Assembly: GCA_050180705.1 (NCBI GenBank) | Contig: JBFXDX010000004.1 | Coordinates: 1 to 64,000 of the forward strand | Reading direction: 5' to 3' | Source: SB25 sp050180705 | Lineage (GTDB): Bacteria; Bacteroidota; Bacteroidia; Bacteroidales; Tenuifilaceae | DNA: 64,000 nucleotides | Part shown: one piece after another, positions 44,476 through 52,679 of the stretch | Layout of the letters: the number at the start of each line of letters is the position of its first letter | Numbering within the stretch: position 1 is the first letter of the stretch | Position numbers and translations under genes: made by a program | The notes under the pieces: generated by a model | Databases searched by the model: none | Told to the model about the DNA's origin: nothing | The model's input: only the letters and a program-made list of their open reading frames with translations

Positions 44476-44838
44476 TTAGAAATTATCCTTTCGAACCTGA
44501 ATTAACCTATATATTTTTGAAGAAATCATTCTTGCCACCTCAATCAACTCTGTGTATTCTTTTTCGGAAACATATTCTATACGGTATGCTATCTCAAGTT
44601 GAGTTCTCAACTCACCAGCAGATCCTTTTGCTATATAAAGGAAATGAATATATTCTTTATTCGATTGTCGTTCAAATCCCTCTGCAATATTGGAAGGAAT
44701 GGACACTGAAGATCTACATATTTGATCTCTAAAAGAGAAATCCTTGTTCGTTTTAAATATCGAATAAATTCTAACACTTAAATCAACCGATATTTTCCAA
44801 ACATCCAAATCTTCAAATTTTTCTATTTTAGTTGACAT
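44476..44838 (-). CDS. Four-helix-bundle protein (23S rRNA intervening-sequence type)
   Basis: A protein of 120 residues with the S23/IVS pattern: FEDLDVWKISVDLSVRIYSIF near the N-terminus, then FSFRDQICRSSVSIPSNIAEGFER, then RTQLEIAYRIEYVSE near the end (each under 20 residues apart). The family was first found encoded in intervening sequences of 23S rRNA genes but is scattered widely in Bacteroidota. Its role is unknown; the bundle forms pentamers in solved structures. Here it is inserted in the export operon between ATPase and membrane-fusion genes, with about 60-85 bp gaps on each side. Confidence 0.85.
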   Translation of the reverse strand: MSTKIEKFEDLDVWKISVDLSVRIYSIFKTNKDFSFRDQICRSSVSIPSNIAEGFERQSNKEYIHFLYIAKGSAGELRTQLEIAYRIEYVSEKEYTELIEVARMISSKIYRLIQVRKDNF

Positions 44839-44896
44839 ATTATCTCGATTTATCGTACAACTCTCTACTTGTTCCTTTTTTCTTATTCCTTGCTCC

Positions 44897-46156
44897 TTAT
44901 TTTTTCAACACAATTCTCTCATTGTCACCAAAGGTGTCATAACTACTAGTTATTACTTTCTCGCCAGCCTCTAAGCCTTCTAATACTTCGTAATACTGCG
45001 GATTTTGCTTTCCAATCTTAATATTTCGCTTTACGGCTTCGGTTCCATCAGCATTTAACACAAATATCCACTGACCGCCTGTGCTCTGAAAAAATGCTCC
45101 CCTTGGAACCATCACAGCCTTTGCCGACTCTCCTAGCTCTAACTTAATATGGTAGGTTTGTCCGGTACGAACATTCTCTGGCATTTCGTTATTAAAGACC
45201 AAATCGACCCGGAACTGACCGCTACGAACTTCGGGGTAGACCTTCTTAACCACCATACTGAAATTCTTGTCGTTACGTTCCAATGTGCCAACCAAATCAC
45301 GCTTTACCCTGTCAATGTAATGCTCATCGATATTGGCATTCACCTTAAAATTGGTAAGAACATTAATTTGCCCAATTCGTTGACCCTGCGAAATGGATTG
45401 TCCAACCTCTGCATCGAGCATACCAAGCTGACCATCCACGGTTGCCTTTACATTCAAGTTATCGATTCGTTCATGGACTAACTTTAGCATTTCGCGCATT
45501 TGGGAAAGGTCTCGCTCAAGAGTAATCATTGAGGTTGCTCGCATCACAGAATCGTTCTTTGCCTTAATCCTATTTATCTCAAGAAGTTTCTGCTCGTACT
45601 CGTAATCTTCCTTCGATTGCAAATAATCCTCCTTTGCAATTAAACCTTCGTTGTATAACGACTGATTTTGATCAAAACTCCTTTTCTTACGGGTTAATCG
45701 GTACTCGTTGTCCAAAATATTACGCTTCGATTGTATCAATTCAGTTTCGAAACTAATCCTGGTGCTCCGTAAGTAATTTTCCTTTTCGGCCAGTGCAGCC
45801 TCACTGTTAAGGATGGTTTGATATAACTGACGATTTTCCAATCGTAGAATTACATCGCCTTTCTTAACCATTGCGCCTTCCTCTATCAATAACTGATCAA
45901 CACGACCACCCTCCTCGGCATCGAGGTATATTGTGGAGATTGGTTCAACCTGGCCTATTACTGTAATATAGTCGTTAAAGAATCCCTCCTCAACAGTGCT
46001 TATTGTAAGCCTATCGGCCTCGGTTCTATAGGCCGACGAATTATTCCCAAAAATCAACTTTGCCAAAAGAGCCATAAATACCACGCCCCCTAATCCCCAG
46101 TAAATATGTTTTCGCTTAAGACCTTTCTTTGGTTCAATTATTCTATCCATGCTCAT
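44897..46156 (-). CDS. Membrane-fusion (HlyD/MacA-like) adaptor protein
   Basis: A protein of 419 residues. One N-terminal transmembrane helix (about 18-36) is followed by the lipoyl half motif (IYLDAEEGGRVDQLLIEEGAMVKKGDVILRL, in two stretches), a long coiled-coil hairpin (about 110-230), the second lipoyl half (KATVDGQLGMLDAEVGQSISQGQRIGQI), and beta-barrel domains. It should link the inner-membrane permeases to TolC. It is the second gene of the operon, 43 bp after TolC. Confidence 0.93.
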   Translation of the reverse strand: MSMDRIIEPKKGLKRKHIYWGLGGVVFMALLAKLIFGNNSSAYRTEADRLTISTVEEGFFNDYITVIGQVEPISTIYLDAEEGGRVDQLLIEEGAMVKKGDVILRLENRQLYQTILNSEAALAEKENYLRSTRISFETELIQSKRNILDNEYRLTRKKRSFDQNQSLYNEGLIAKEDYLQSKEDYEYEQKLLEINRIKAKNDSVMRATSMITLERDLSQMREMLKLVHERIDNLNVKATVDGQLGMLDAEVGQSISQGQRIGQINVLTNFKVNANIDEHYIDRVKRDLVGTLERNDKNFSMVVKKVYPEVRSGQFRVDLVFNNEMPENVRTGQTYHIKLELGESAKAVMVPRGAFFQSTGGQWIFVLNADGTEAVKRNIKIGKQNPQYYEVLEGLEAGEKVITSSYDTFGDNERIVLKK

Positions 46157-46199
46157 ATATCTTCGTATTTTATTTTTAGTCCTTGTATTTCATTTACTT

Positions 46200-47531
46200 T
46201 TATTCCCAAAAACGAATTCCCTTATAAAAATCAATGGTTCGTTTTTTTACCTCTAGGGTCAAACGAGCCCTTAACAGTTGCCCTTTTGTTGTACTCATTC
46301 GATTCTTTGCGGTATAAAAATCAACCACGCCAATCATCCCTTTATCGTACTTTTTCTGAGCAGCATCAAAGGCAAGTTTATCGGCTTGAAGTTGATTCTG
46401 AGTCTGAACTAATTCTCGGCTTGCAGCAGCCATACTATTTACATTCTCAACAATTTCAAGTTGAATATCCTGCCTTGCTTTATCAAGCATATTTCGGCTC
46501 ACCTCAGACTGCAACTTCGCCTTCTTAACGCTGGATCGCACCTCATTTCTCCTGAAAATTGGAACAACCAACGATAAGCCAACATACTGACTCTGATTAT
46601 TCCGTAGTTGATATCCATACTCATAGGTTCTTCCAGCTGTATCCTTATTCGTTTCGTAGTAAGCCGTGCTAAATGATGCCTCTAAACTAAGCGTAGGATA
46701 GTAGTTTGCCCTTTTAATACTTATATTCTTCACACTAGCCTTCCATTCATTCTCCAACGAACTTAATTGAGGAGAACTAGACGAAAAGACCTGAAACAAA
46801 CTATCGCTGTTTGTATCGAACGACGGAATTACAAATAATGAATCCTGAGGTTTTTCTATATCTAGCGGAAGGTCAGAACCAACATTCATTGCTTTCCTTA
46901 AGTTTAATAAAGCAGCAATGTGCTGATTTTTTGATTGGATATAGAAAAGTTCATCCTTCTCAACATTTGCCTTAACTTCAAGTAAATCGGCCTCGGCCTT
47001 AAGACCCGTAGCAACCAATACCTCTGTTTTCTTTAAGTTGAATTTCGACAGTTCCTTTTGCTCCGTTGCTATACGAACCAACTCGTCAAAGTAAACCACA
47101 TCGAAGAAAGCATTCATCACAGCAAACGCAATCTCATCCTCAACCTTGCGCTTATTATTCTCAGCCGAAATTGAAAGGTATCTTTGATATGCCAGCTCAT
47201 TCATTTGCGAAAACCCCCGAAACAAATCTACCGACGCATTTATATAGTATGAATTGCTTAAAAACGATGTTTTTACAACACCATTGGTCGTGGGGTCGAT
47301 GGATCGTCCATAATTCATCCCAGCGTTTCCTCCGGCATACACATCTGGCATATAGTTCCATTTGGATTGACTATAATTGACATCGGCAATCTCACTCGAT
47401 AAGGATGCATTCCGAACAGTTAAATTATTCTTTATGCCAAAAACAATACAGCTATCGAGCGACCATTTTTCTTGCGCAACAGCACCGAGATCCAACAAAC
47501 AGATTAAAACAAGTAAGATATTTCTATACAT
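46200..47531 (-). CDS. TolC-family outer-membrane channel
   Basis: A protein of 443 residues. A signal peptide (MYRNILLVLICLLDLGAVAQ) is followed by two OEP repeats. Each has long helices, and the first hairpin region includes ADVNYSQSKWNYMPDVYAGGNAG and GLKAEADLLEVKANVEKDEL. The second repeat ends KYDKGMIGVVDFYTAKNRM. It forms the outer-membrane exit duct for the operon's exporters. It is the first gene of the operon, and its promoter region is shared with the divergent NtrC-type regulator. Confidence 0.93.
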   Translation of the reverse strand: MYRNILLVLICLLDLGAVAQEKWSLDSCIVFGIKNNLTVRNASLSSEIADVNYSQSKWNYMPDVYAGGNAGMNYGRSIDPTTNGVVKTSFLSNSYYINASVDLFRGFSQMNELAYQRYLSISAENNKRKVEDEIAFAVMNAFFDVVYFDELVRIATEQKELSKFNLKKTEVLVATGLKAEADLLEVKANVEKDELFYIQSKNQHIAALLNLRKAMNVGSDLPLDIEKPQDSLFVIPSFDTNSDSLFQVFSSSSPQLSSLENEWKASVKNISIKRANYYPTLSLEASFSTAYYETNKDTAGRTYEYGYQLRNNQSQYVGLSLVVPIFRRNEVRSSVKKAKLQSEVSRNMLDKARQDIQLEIVENVNSMAAASRELVQTQNQLQADKLAFDAAQKKYDKGMIGVVDFYTAKNRMSTTKGQLLRARLTLEVKKRTIDFYKGIRFWE

Positions 47532-47579
47532 TATTCATTAAATTTGAAAAAGGAGAGCACCACTACCATGCCAAAAACA

Positions 47580-47587
47580 CAAACATA
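47580..47587 (-). promoter_or_regulatory. Candidate sigma-A -7 element of the export operon
   Basis: TATGTTTG on the minus strand is a perfect TAnnTTTG, about 50 bases before tolC. An upstream TTGC lies 16 bp away, so the -33 box is imperfect. No canonical sigma-54 site with correct spacing was found in this gap. Confidence 0.45.
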
Positions 47588-47625
47588 TACTTATCAGCAC
47601 ATTGCAATTAAATCATCAATGAAGA

Positions 47626-47664
47626 TGTAAAATAAATTAACATGTTGTTGTAAAATAATTTTAC
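47626..47664. promoter_or_regulatory. Candidate regulator binding sites between tolC and the NtrC-type gene
   Basis: TGTAAAATAAATTAAC (47626-47641) and TGTAAAATAATTTTAC (47649-47664) differ at two positions and are 23 bp apart start to start. The second contains a perfect palindrome GTAAAATAATTTTAC. They are placed as enhancer or operator sites for the divergent regulator. Confidence 0.45.
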
Positions 47665-47714
47665 ACCCCCTTGACTGTTTTAGAATGAGAATCTACTTTT
47701 GAAAAAAAATTGAA

Positions 47715-49079
47715 ATGATAAAAGGTAATATTCTTATTGTTGACGATAACAAAAGCATACTTAGCGCGCTTGAAATACTTCTATCATCAGAATTTGAATC
47801 TGTTACGTCTATATCTAATCCCGAACTACTTACCGCCGAACTCAAAAAGAATGATTATAACCTCATTCTGCTAGACATGAATTTTAAAGCGGGAATTAAT
47901 ACTGGAAACGAAGGAATCTACTGGCTAAACAGAATTAAGGAGACAAATCCTCAAATTTCGGTTGTAATGATTACCGCCTTTGGCGATATTGAACTTGCCG
48001 TTAAAGCGTTAAAAGCGGGTGCAACCGATTTTATTCTTAAACCCTGGGATAATGATAAACTAATTGCAACCTTAAAAACTGCATTGGAATTGAATCTTTC
48101 GAAACGGGAGGTCAACACACTTAAGGAGAAAAATCAGGAACTGAAGAATGAGATAAATAGGGATTCCAAGTACATTATTGGCTCCTCGCCAAAATTGATG
48201 CAGGTACTGAATATGGTTCGCAAGGTGGCCAAAACCGATGCCAATATTCTTATTACTGGCGAAAATGGGACAGGAAAAGAACTTATTGCCCGCGAAATAC
48301 ACCGAATGTCGAACAGGGCCAACGAGGTTATGGTGAATGTTGACATGGGTGCCATAAGCGAAACTCTTTTCGAAAGCGAACTTTTCGGACACATGAAAGG
48401 AGCTTTTACCGATGCCCGTGAGAATCGTCCCGGAAAGTTCGAAACAGCAAATCACGGTAGCCTATTCCTCGACGAAATAGGAAATCTATCGTACCACTTA
48501 CAGGCAAAACTACTGGCGGTGATTCAGAATCGTCAGGTTTGCAGAATTGGATCGAATCAGCAAATTCCTGTGGATATCCGGCTAATTTGTGCAACTAATA
48601 AAAATCTAGAGAGCATGGTACACGAAGGTCTTTTTCGCGAAGATCTACTTTACCGAATAAATACAATTCAAATTGAAATACCTCCACTTAGGGAACGTGG
48701 CGAGGATATTTTGATCCTTGCCGATTTCTTCCTGAAAAAATATGCATCGAAGTACAATAAAACTAATCTACGGCTAAATCAGCAAGCCAGCGAGAAGTTG
48801 ATGAATTACCCTTGGCCTGGAAATGTCAGAGAACTTCAGCATACCATCGAGAAAGCTGTAATTTTAAGCGAAGGCTCGGTGCTTAAAGCCGATTCATTCT
48901 TTATGAAACCCATTGCCGCCATAAAAAACTCCAAAGTGCCAATAACTCTCGATGAAATGGAACGCCAAATGATAAACCAAGCCATTGAGGATAATCAGGG
49001 AAACCTAAGCGCCGCAGCCGATCAACTTGGTGTTACACGGCAAACGCTTTACAATAAAATCAAAAAAATGGGGATATGA
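47715..49079 (+). CDS. NtrC-family sigma-54-dependent response regulator
   Basis: A protein of 454 residues. A receiver domain (1-125; phospho-acceptor Asp in LILLDMNF) is followed by an AAA+ domain with Walker A GENGTGKE, the loop reading GAFTDA rather than GAFTGA, and Walker B LFLDEIGN. A C-terminal Fis-type helix-turn-helix follows (LSAAADQLGVTRQTLYNKI). It should activate transcription with RNA polymerase holding sigma-54. It is divergent from the export operon and overlaps its kinase gene by 4 bp, so both act on that operon. Confidence 0.93.
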   Translation: MIKGNILIVDDNKSILSALEILLSSEFESVTSISNPELLTAELKKNDYNLILLDMNFKAGINTGNEGIYWLNRIKETNPQISVVMITAFGDIELAVKALKAGATDFILKPWDNDKLIATLKTALELNLSKREVNTLKEKNQELKNEINRDSKYIIGSSPKLMQVLNMVRKVAKTDANILITGENGTGKELIAREIHRMSNRANEVMVNVDMGAISETLFESELFGHMKGAFTDARENRPGKFETANHGSLFLDEIGNLSYHLQAKLLAVIQNRQVCRIGSNQQIPVDIRLICATNKNLESMVHEGLFREDLLYRINTIQIEIPPLRERGEDILILADFFLKKYASKYNKTNLRLNQQASEKLMNYPWPGNVRELQHTIEKAVILSEGSVLKADSFFMKPIAAIKNSKVPITLDEMERQMINQAIEDNQGNLSAAADQLGVTRQTLYNKIKKMGI

Positions 49080-50410
49080 CCAGTAAAAATCTTTACCTCA
49101 ACATTGTAATTCGGGTAATTGCAATAGTGGCAATGGCACTATGCTTTGGAATAACCATTACAAAAGACTCCCCGCTTGTACTTTCATCAGGAATAATTCT
49201 GGCAATTGTAATTATTACAGCAAATCTAATTTGGTACATAAACTCCACCAACCGAAAGCTAAACTTTTTCTTCGAAGCAGTTAAGAACAACGACTCTACC
49301 CTACTATTTCCGCCCGACACAAGCAATAAAACGCTGAAGGAATTAACCGCGAGATTCAACGAAGTAAATAAACAAATACAGCAACTTAAAATTGACAACC
49401 AGCAGAAAGAGCAATACTTCCAAACGTTACTCGAAAATGTTGCCACGGGAATTGTCACCTTTAACTCGAAAGGATTTATACTCCACGCCAACAAAGCGGC
49501 AAAAAAAATGCTGTCGATAGATATACTTACACACATTAAGCAACTCGAGAGAATAGACAGCAAGCTGTTTCAAACCATACAACGAATTCAGCCATACGAG
49601 CACAAATTGGTTTCGTTACCAAGCGAAATGGGGATTACAGAACTATCCATCAACGCAACTCCGTTCAAAACCAACAACGACGAAATGATACTCCTATCAA
49701 TTCAGGATATCAAAAACGAGCTGGAAGTAAAGGAGCTTGATTCGTGGCTAAAGCTAATCCGGGTTTTGATGCACGAAATTATGAATACAATAGCCCCTAT
49801 CACCTCGCTCTCCGAAAGTCTGTCGAAACACGTTGCCAAAGAAAAAGCGGCCAATCCCGATACAAAATCAGCAGATATTGTGAGCAAAGGACTTGAGGTT
49901 ATTCGGACACAAAGTATAGGATTGATGCAATTTGTGGAGTCGTACCGCAAGTTAACACGGTTGCCCAAACCCGACAAGAAAATCCTTAATGCAGCCAATC
50001 TGCTAAACCAGATAAAGCTGCTGTTCGAATCGGATTGCAAGAATGGAAACTGCATAGAGGTTCGAATAATCCCCGAAACCCTGGAAATTTATGCCGATGA
50101 AGGACAAATATCGCAGGTACTGATCAATCTTGTAAAAAATGCAATTCAGGCCAACCAGAATAATCCGAAAGCAAAGATTTCGGTAATAGCCAAAAAACAA
50201 GATAACAGGGTAACTATTGATGTTATTGACAACGGCCCTGGTATTCCAAAGGAAATTATTGATGAGATATTTGTGCCGTTCTTTACAACTCACGAGAATG
50301 GATCGGGAATTGGTCTCAGCATCTCGAAACAAATTGCCCGACTTCATGGTGGAAATCTAAAAGTGCGCTCCATTCCAAACCACGAAACCGTATTCAGCTT
50401 CAGCATTTAG
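49076..50410 (+). CDS. Sensor histidine kinase, partner of the NtrC-type regulator
   Basis: A protein of 444 residues. Two N-terminal membrane helices (about 10-55) are followed by a PAS-like domain (about 115-200, VATGIVTFNSKGFILHANKAAKKML in two parts), the phospho-acceptor His in LMHEIMNTIAPI, then HATPase boxes N (LINLVKNAIQANQ), G1 (DNGPGIPKE) and G2 (GSGIGLSISKQ). It starts within the last codon of the regulator gene (ATGA overlap). It probably senses an envelope or drug stress that calls for the exporter. Confidence 0.9.
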   Translation: MTSKNLYLNIVIRVIAIVAMALCFGITITKDSPLVLSSGIILAIVIITANLIWYINSTNRKLNFFFEAVKNNDSTLLFPPDTSNKTLKELTARFNEVNKQIQQLKIDNQQKEQYFQTLLENVATGIVTFNSKGFILHANKAAKKMLSIDILTHIKQLERIDSKLFQTIQRIQPYEHKLVSLPSEMGITELSINATPFKTNNDEMILLSIQDIKNELEVKELDSWLKLIRVLMHEIMNTIAPITSLSESLSKHVAKEKAANPDTKSADIVSKGLEVIRTQSIGLMQFVESYRKLTRLPKPDKKILNAANLLNQIKLLFESDCKNGNCIEVRIIPETLEIYADEGQISQVLINLVKNAIQANQNNPKAKISVIAKKQDNRVTIDVIDNGPGIPKEIIDEIFVPFFTTHENGSGIGLSISKQIARLHGGNLKVRSIPNHETVFSFSI

Positions 50411-50421
50411 TGGGCTGAAAC

Positions 50422-50450
50422 AAAAAGCCGAAGCGATTGCTTCGGCTTTT
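50422..50450. terminator. Bidirectional terminator
   Basis: AAAAAGCCGAAGC, four bases, GCTTCGGCTTTT. It serves the kinase gene and the convergent DUF2892-type gene. Confidence 0.85.
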
Positions 50451-50452
50451 AA

Positions 50453-50641
50453 TTACTTTTTAGCTGGGCACGTGTTAATTCCCAATAACGAGTATAGTCC
50501 ACAACAACTCATTAGGGCAGTTGCAAAAGGCAGTATTGCCAGTAATCCCCACCAACTTTGGTAGTAAATTCCTGCGGCTGCAATTCCTAAACCGATTACA
50601 ATTCTAACTATCTTATCGGCTGTTCCAACATTCTTTTTCAT
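50453..50641 (-). CDS. DUF2892-type small membrane protein
   Basis: A protein of 62 residues with the YgaP-like DUF2892 pattern: MKKNVGTADKIVRIVIGLGIAA, a second helix LLAILPFATALMSCCGLYSLLG, and the conserved end GINTCPAKK. It should lie in the membrane with two helices. The role is unknown; in fusion proteins it accompanies rhodanese domains. It is monocistronic. Confidence 0.85.
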   Translation of the reverse strand: MKKNVGTADKIVRIVIGLGIAAAGIYYQSWWGLLAILPFATALMSCCGLYSLLGINTCPAKK

Positions 50642-50766
50642 GGCTAAATGTTTAATTTTAACCTATAAACATTGCGATAAAAAGAATGTTCAAAATTAGG
50701 TTGAGTTCAATATAGGAATGGAAGTTGTTTTTTAACAATTAATCCATTACGATGAACTCACATCAA

Positions 50767-52029
50767 TTACCACCGAATTGGCTTACGTTTCACGGGCATC
50801 GTCATACAACGAGCACCACCACCACCACGAGGTAGCTCACTACCATCGATGGTTACAACGTACTTAGAGTAATTATCCAAATTAACCTTATCGGCAACCA
50901 CGTCCTTGGCTCTAATTATTTCGAAGCCATGCTTGTTCATCTCGTTCATGGTATTAACGTTACGGGCATAGCCAATAACCTTACCCGGGCCAATTGCCAC
51001 AAAGTTTGCTCCGCTGTGCCACTGCTCACGATCCTGTGTCCAACGATCCTTAACCCCACCGCAAACTATAGGCTGCAAATCCATACCCAATTTCGTTAAG
51101 GCAACCAAAAGATTATCCACCGTTTTAATCTCAAGCACCTTTCCTTTCTCAATGGTTATTTGAACTGTTTGGTACCTGTTAGGCTGAAGTATAATTGGAT
51201 CGTATATCATACACTTGTCGGTATCGAGCAAGGTAAACACCATATCGAGGTGGATAAACGATTCGGGCTTGCTGGGCAGCTCCTGAACAAGAATGTGTCG
51301 ACGCTGCTTGTCATTTCGGGCAAGGAATCTGCTTAAAATAAAATCGATTCCGTGCGTATTGGTTCTAGTGCCATTTCCAATTAAAAGGATATCCTCCCTT
51401 GCTACCAGCACATCGCCCCCCTCGATGGTTGGATTATCAACCAAATTAAAGGAGGTAGGATTGATGGTTTGAGTATTAAACATCCCCGATTTCGAGAATA
51501 TAGCCTCCATGATAATACTTTCGCGATCGCGAACGGCGTTGGCCATTTTCCCAATTAGCACATCCTCGCCTATGGCGATTGAGGCATCGCGGGTAAAGTA
51601 GAAATTATACAAAGGCTTTAACGAGAAACGCTCGTGACTTAAAAAATTGGTAAGGTTGTTCTTAATAAGGGGAACTCCCTCGGTAAGCAAGCGGGCAAGC
51701 TCCTTTGGTTTGCAAGCCAGCAAATCGTCAGCCAGCATCAACGCATTTTCGTGCTGGCAGATATCAATAATCAACTCGTTCTTCGAGCTATCATTGCTTA
51801 ATACCATCTCGAGCAAATCCAACACTTCGAAGGTTTTAGTAACCTTCGAAAGCACTCCCGATAGTTGAGTGTACTCTTTTCTTGCAACATTCAGATTAAG
51901 AATATCGCTGTACAACGCTCTTTGAGCATTGGCCGGTGTCATATTTTCCACTTCGGCACCTGGCGTGTGCAGAATAACACCCTCTAGCTCTCCAATCTCT
52001 GACTGAATGTTGACCGATAATTTTTCCAT
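50767..52029 (-). CDS. arcA: Arginine deiminase-like amidinotransferase-fold enzyme
   Basis: A protein of 420 residues from the ATG at 52027-52029. It carries the family catalytic set: FTRDASI, the Asp/Glu in NPTIEGGDVL, the His in FIHLDMVFTL and the nucleophile Cys in RGGGGARCMTMPVKR. Arginine deiminase hydrolyses arginine to citrulline and ammonia. No arcB, arcC or antiporter gene is next to it, so it may serve in salvage or acid resistance rather than in a full ADI pathway. A good -7 element lies upstream at 52053. Confidence 0.9.
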   Translation of the reverse strand: MEKLSVNIQSEIGELEGVILHTPGAEVENMTPANAQRALYSDILNLNVARKEYTQLSGVLSKVTKTFEVLDLLEMVLSNDSSKNELIIDICQHENALMLADDLLACKPKELARLLTEGVPLIKNNLTNFLSHERFSLKPLYNFYFTRDASIAIGEDVLIGKMANAVRDRESIIMEAIFSKSGMFNTQTINPTSFNLVDNPTIEGGDVLVAREDILLIGNGTRTNTHGIDFILSRFLARNDKQRRHILVQELPSKPESFIHLDMVFTLLDTDKCMIYDPIILQPNRYQTVQITIEKGKVLEIKTVDNLLVALTKLGMDLQPIVCGGVKDRWTQDREQWHSGANFVAIGPGKVIGYARNVNTMNEMNKHGFEIIRAKDVVADKVNLDNYSKYVVTIDGSELPRGGGGARCMTMPVKRKPIRW

Positions 52030-52052
52030 AAAATACATTTTCTATCCAGGCG

Positions 52053-52060
52053 CAAAGTTA
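52053..52060 (-). promoter_or_regulatory. -7 element of the arginine deiminase gene
   Basis: TAACTTTG on the minus strand matches TAnnTTTG; it lies about 24 bases before the start codon. A TTTT run 14 bp further up may be the -33 part. Confidence 0.5.
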
Positions 52061-52221
52061 ATGGATATAAGTTGAAAAGCATATCTGTTTAATAGCAGAC
52101 CAAAATAAAGCAAAAATTCAATATCAAAACCATAAGTGCTTATCTCTGGATGTGTGCTGCATCTGGGATATTCTCGATTTATACTCTCTCAAAATGGTGC
52201 TGCACCATTACGGCGGGTCGT

Positions 52222-52448
52222 TGTATACGCACGAACTTACACCGTAGCTCTACGGCAAATGTTCGTGCAGCTACAACGTCTTGCCGTAGCCCTACGACAG
52301 ATGTTCGTGCAGCTACAATGCCTTGCCGTAACTCTACGACTAATGTTCGTGCAGCTACAATGCCTTGCCGTAGCTCTACGGCTAATGTTCGTGCGGTTAC
52401 AATGCCTTGCCGTAGCTCTGCGGCGCATTTTCATGTGCCTACAACACC
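52222..52448. repeat. 42-bp tandem repeat of imperfect palindromes
   Basis: Four to five units with an exact 42-bp period. The word GTTCGTGC recurs at 52261, 52303, 52345 and 52387, and each unit carries a near-palindrome GCCGTAG/CTACGGC. The period is a multiple of three, so frames stay open on both strands, but none has a plausible gene start. The rest of the 650-bp gap (52030-52679) holds no gene. Confidence 0.85.
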
Positions 52449-52495
52449 ATTCTGCAGACCTTTAGTCTCCATGTAAATCGGCAATATCCTCGCAG

Positions 52496-52575
52496 GTTCA
52501 GTCTGCTATAATAGTTCAACACAGCAACGAATCCAACCGTAGGACACAATTTGTTTATTAACTTTTACAACCTTG
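52496..52575. repeat. 80-bp direct repeat, copy A
   Basis: Begins GTTCAGTCTGCTATAATAG and ends TTTTACAACCTTG. Two differences from copy B at 53890-53969, which lies beyond the lipoprotein gene. Confidence 0.85.
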
Positions 52576-52679
52576 ATATAACAAGAAAAAATAATCTTAC
52601 ATATTAATAAAATAAGCACATTGAATATTATGATCTATTGCTAATTTCGCTTCAAATTTCAAACAAATACTAGATTAAT

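Noticed and set aside
47532..47714. Sigma-54 promoter TTGGCATGGTAGTGGTGC on the minus strand before tolC
   Set aside because: The GG and GC elements are two bases too far apart for a -24/-12 promoter, and TTGC is absent.
52222..52448. CRISPR array
   Set aside because: Units are adjacent with no unique spacers, and no cas gene is present. No other stretch of the window shows repeat-spacer structure.
52136..52465. Frames with 14-residue repeats through the 42-bp array
   Set aside because: Open frames occur on both strands simply because the period is a multiple of three. No frame has a plausible start or domain.
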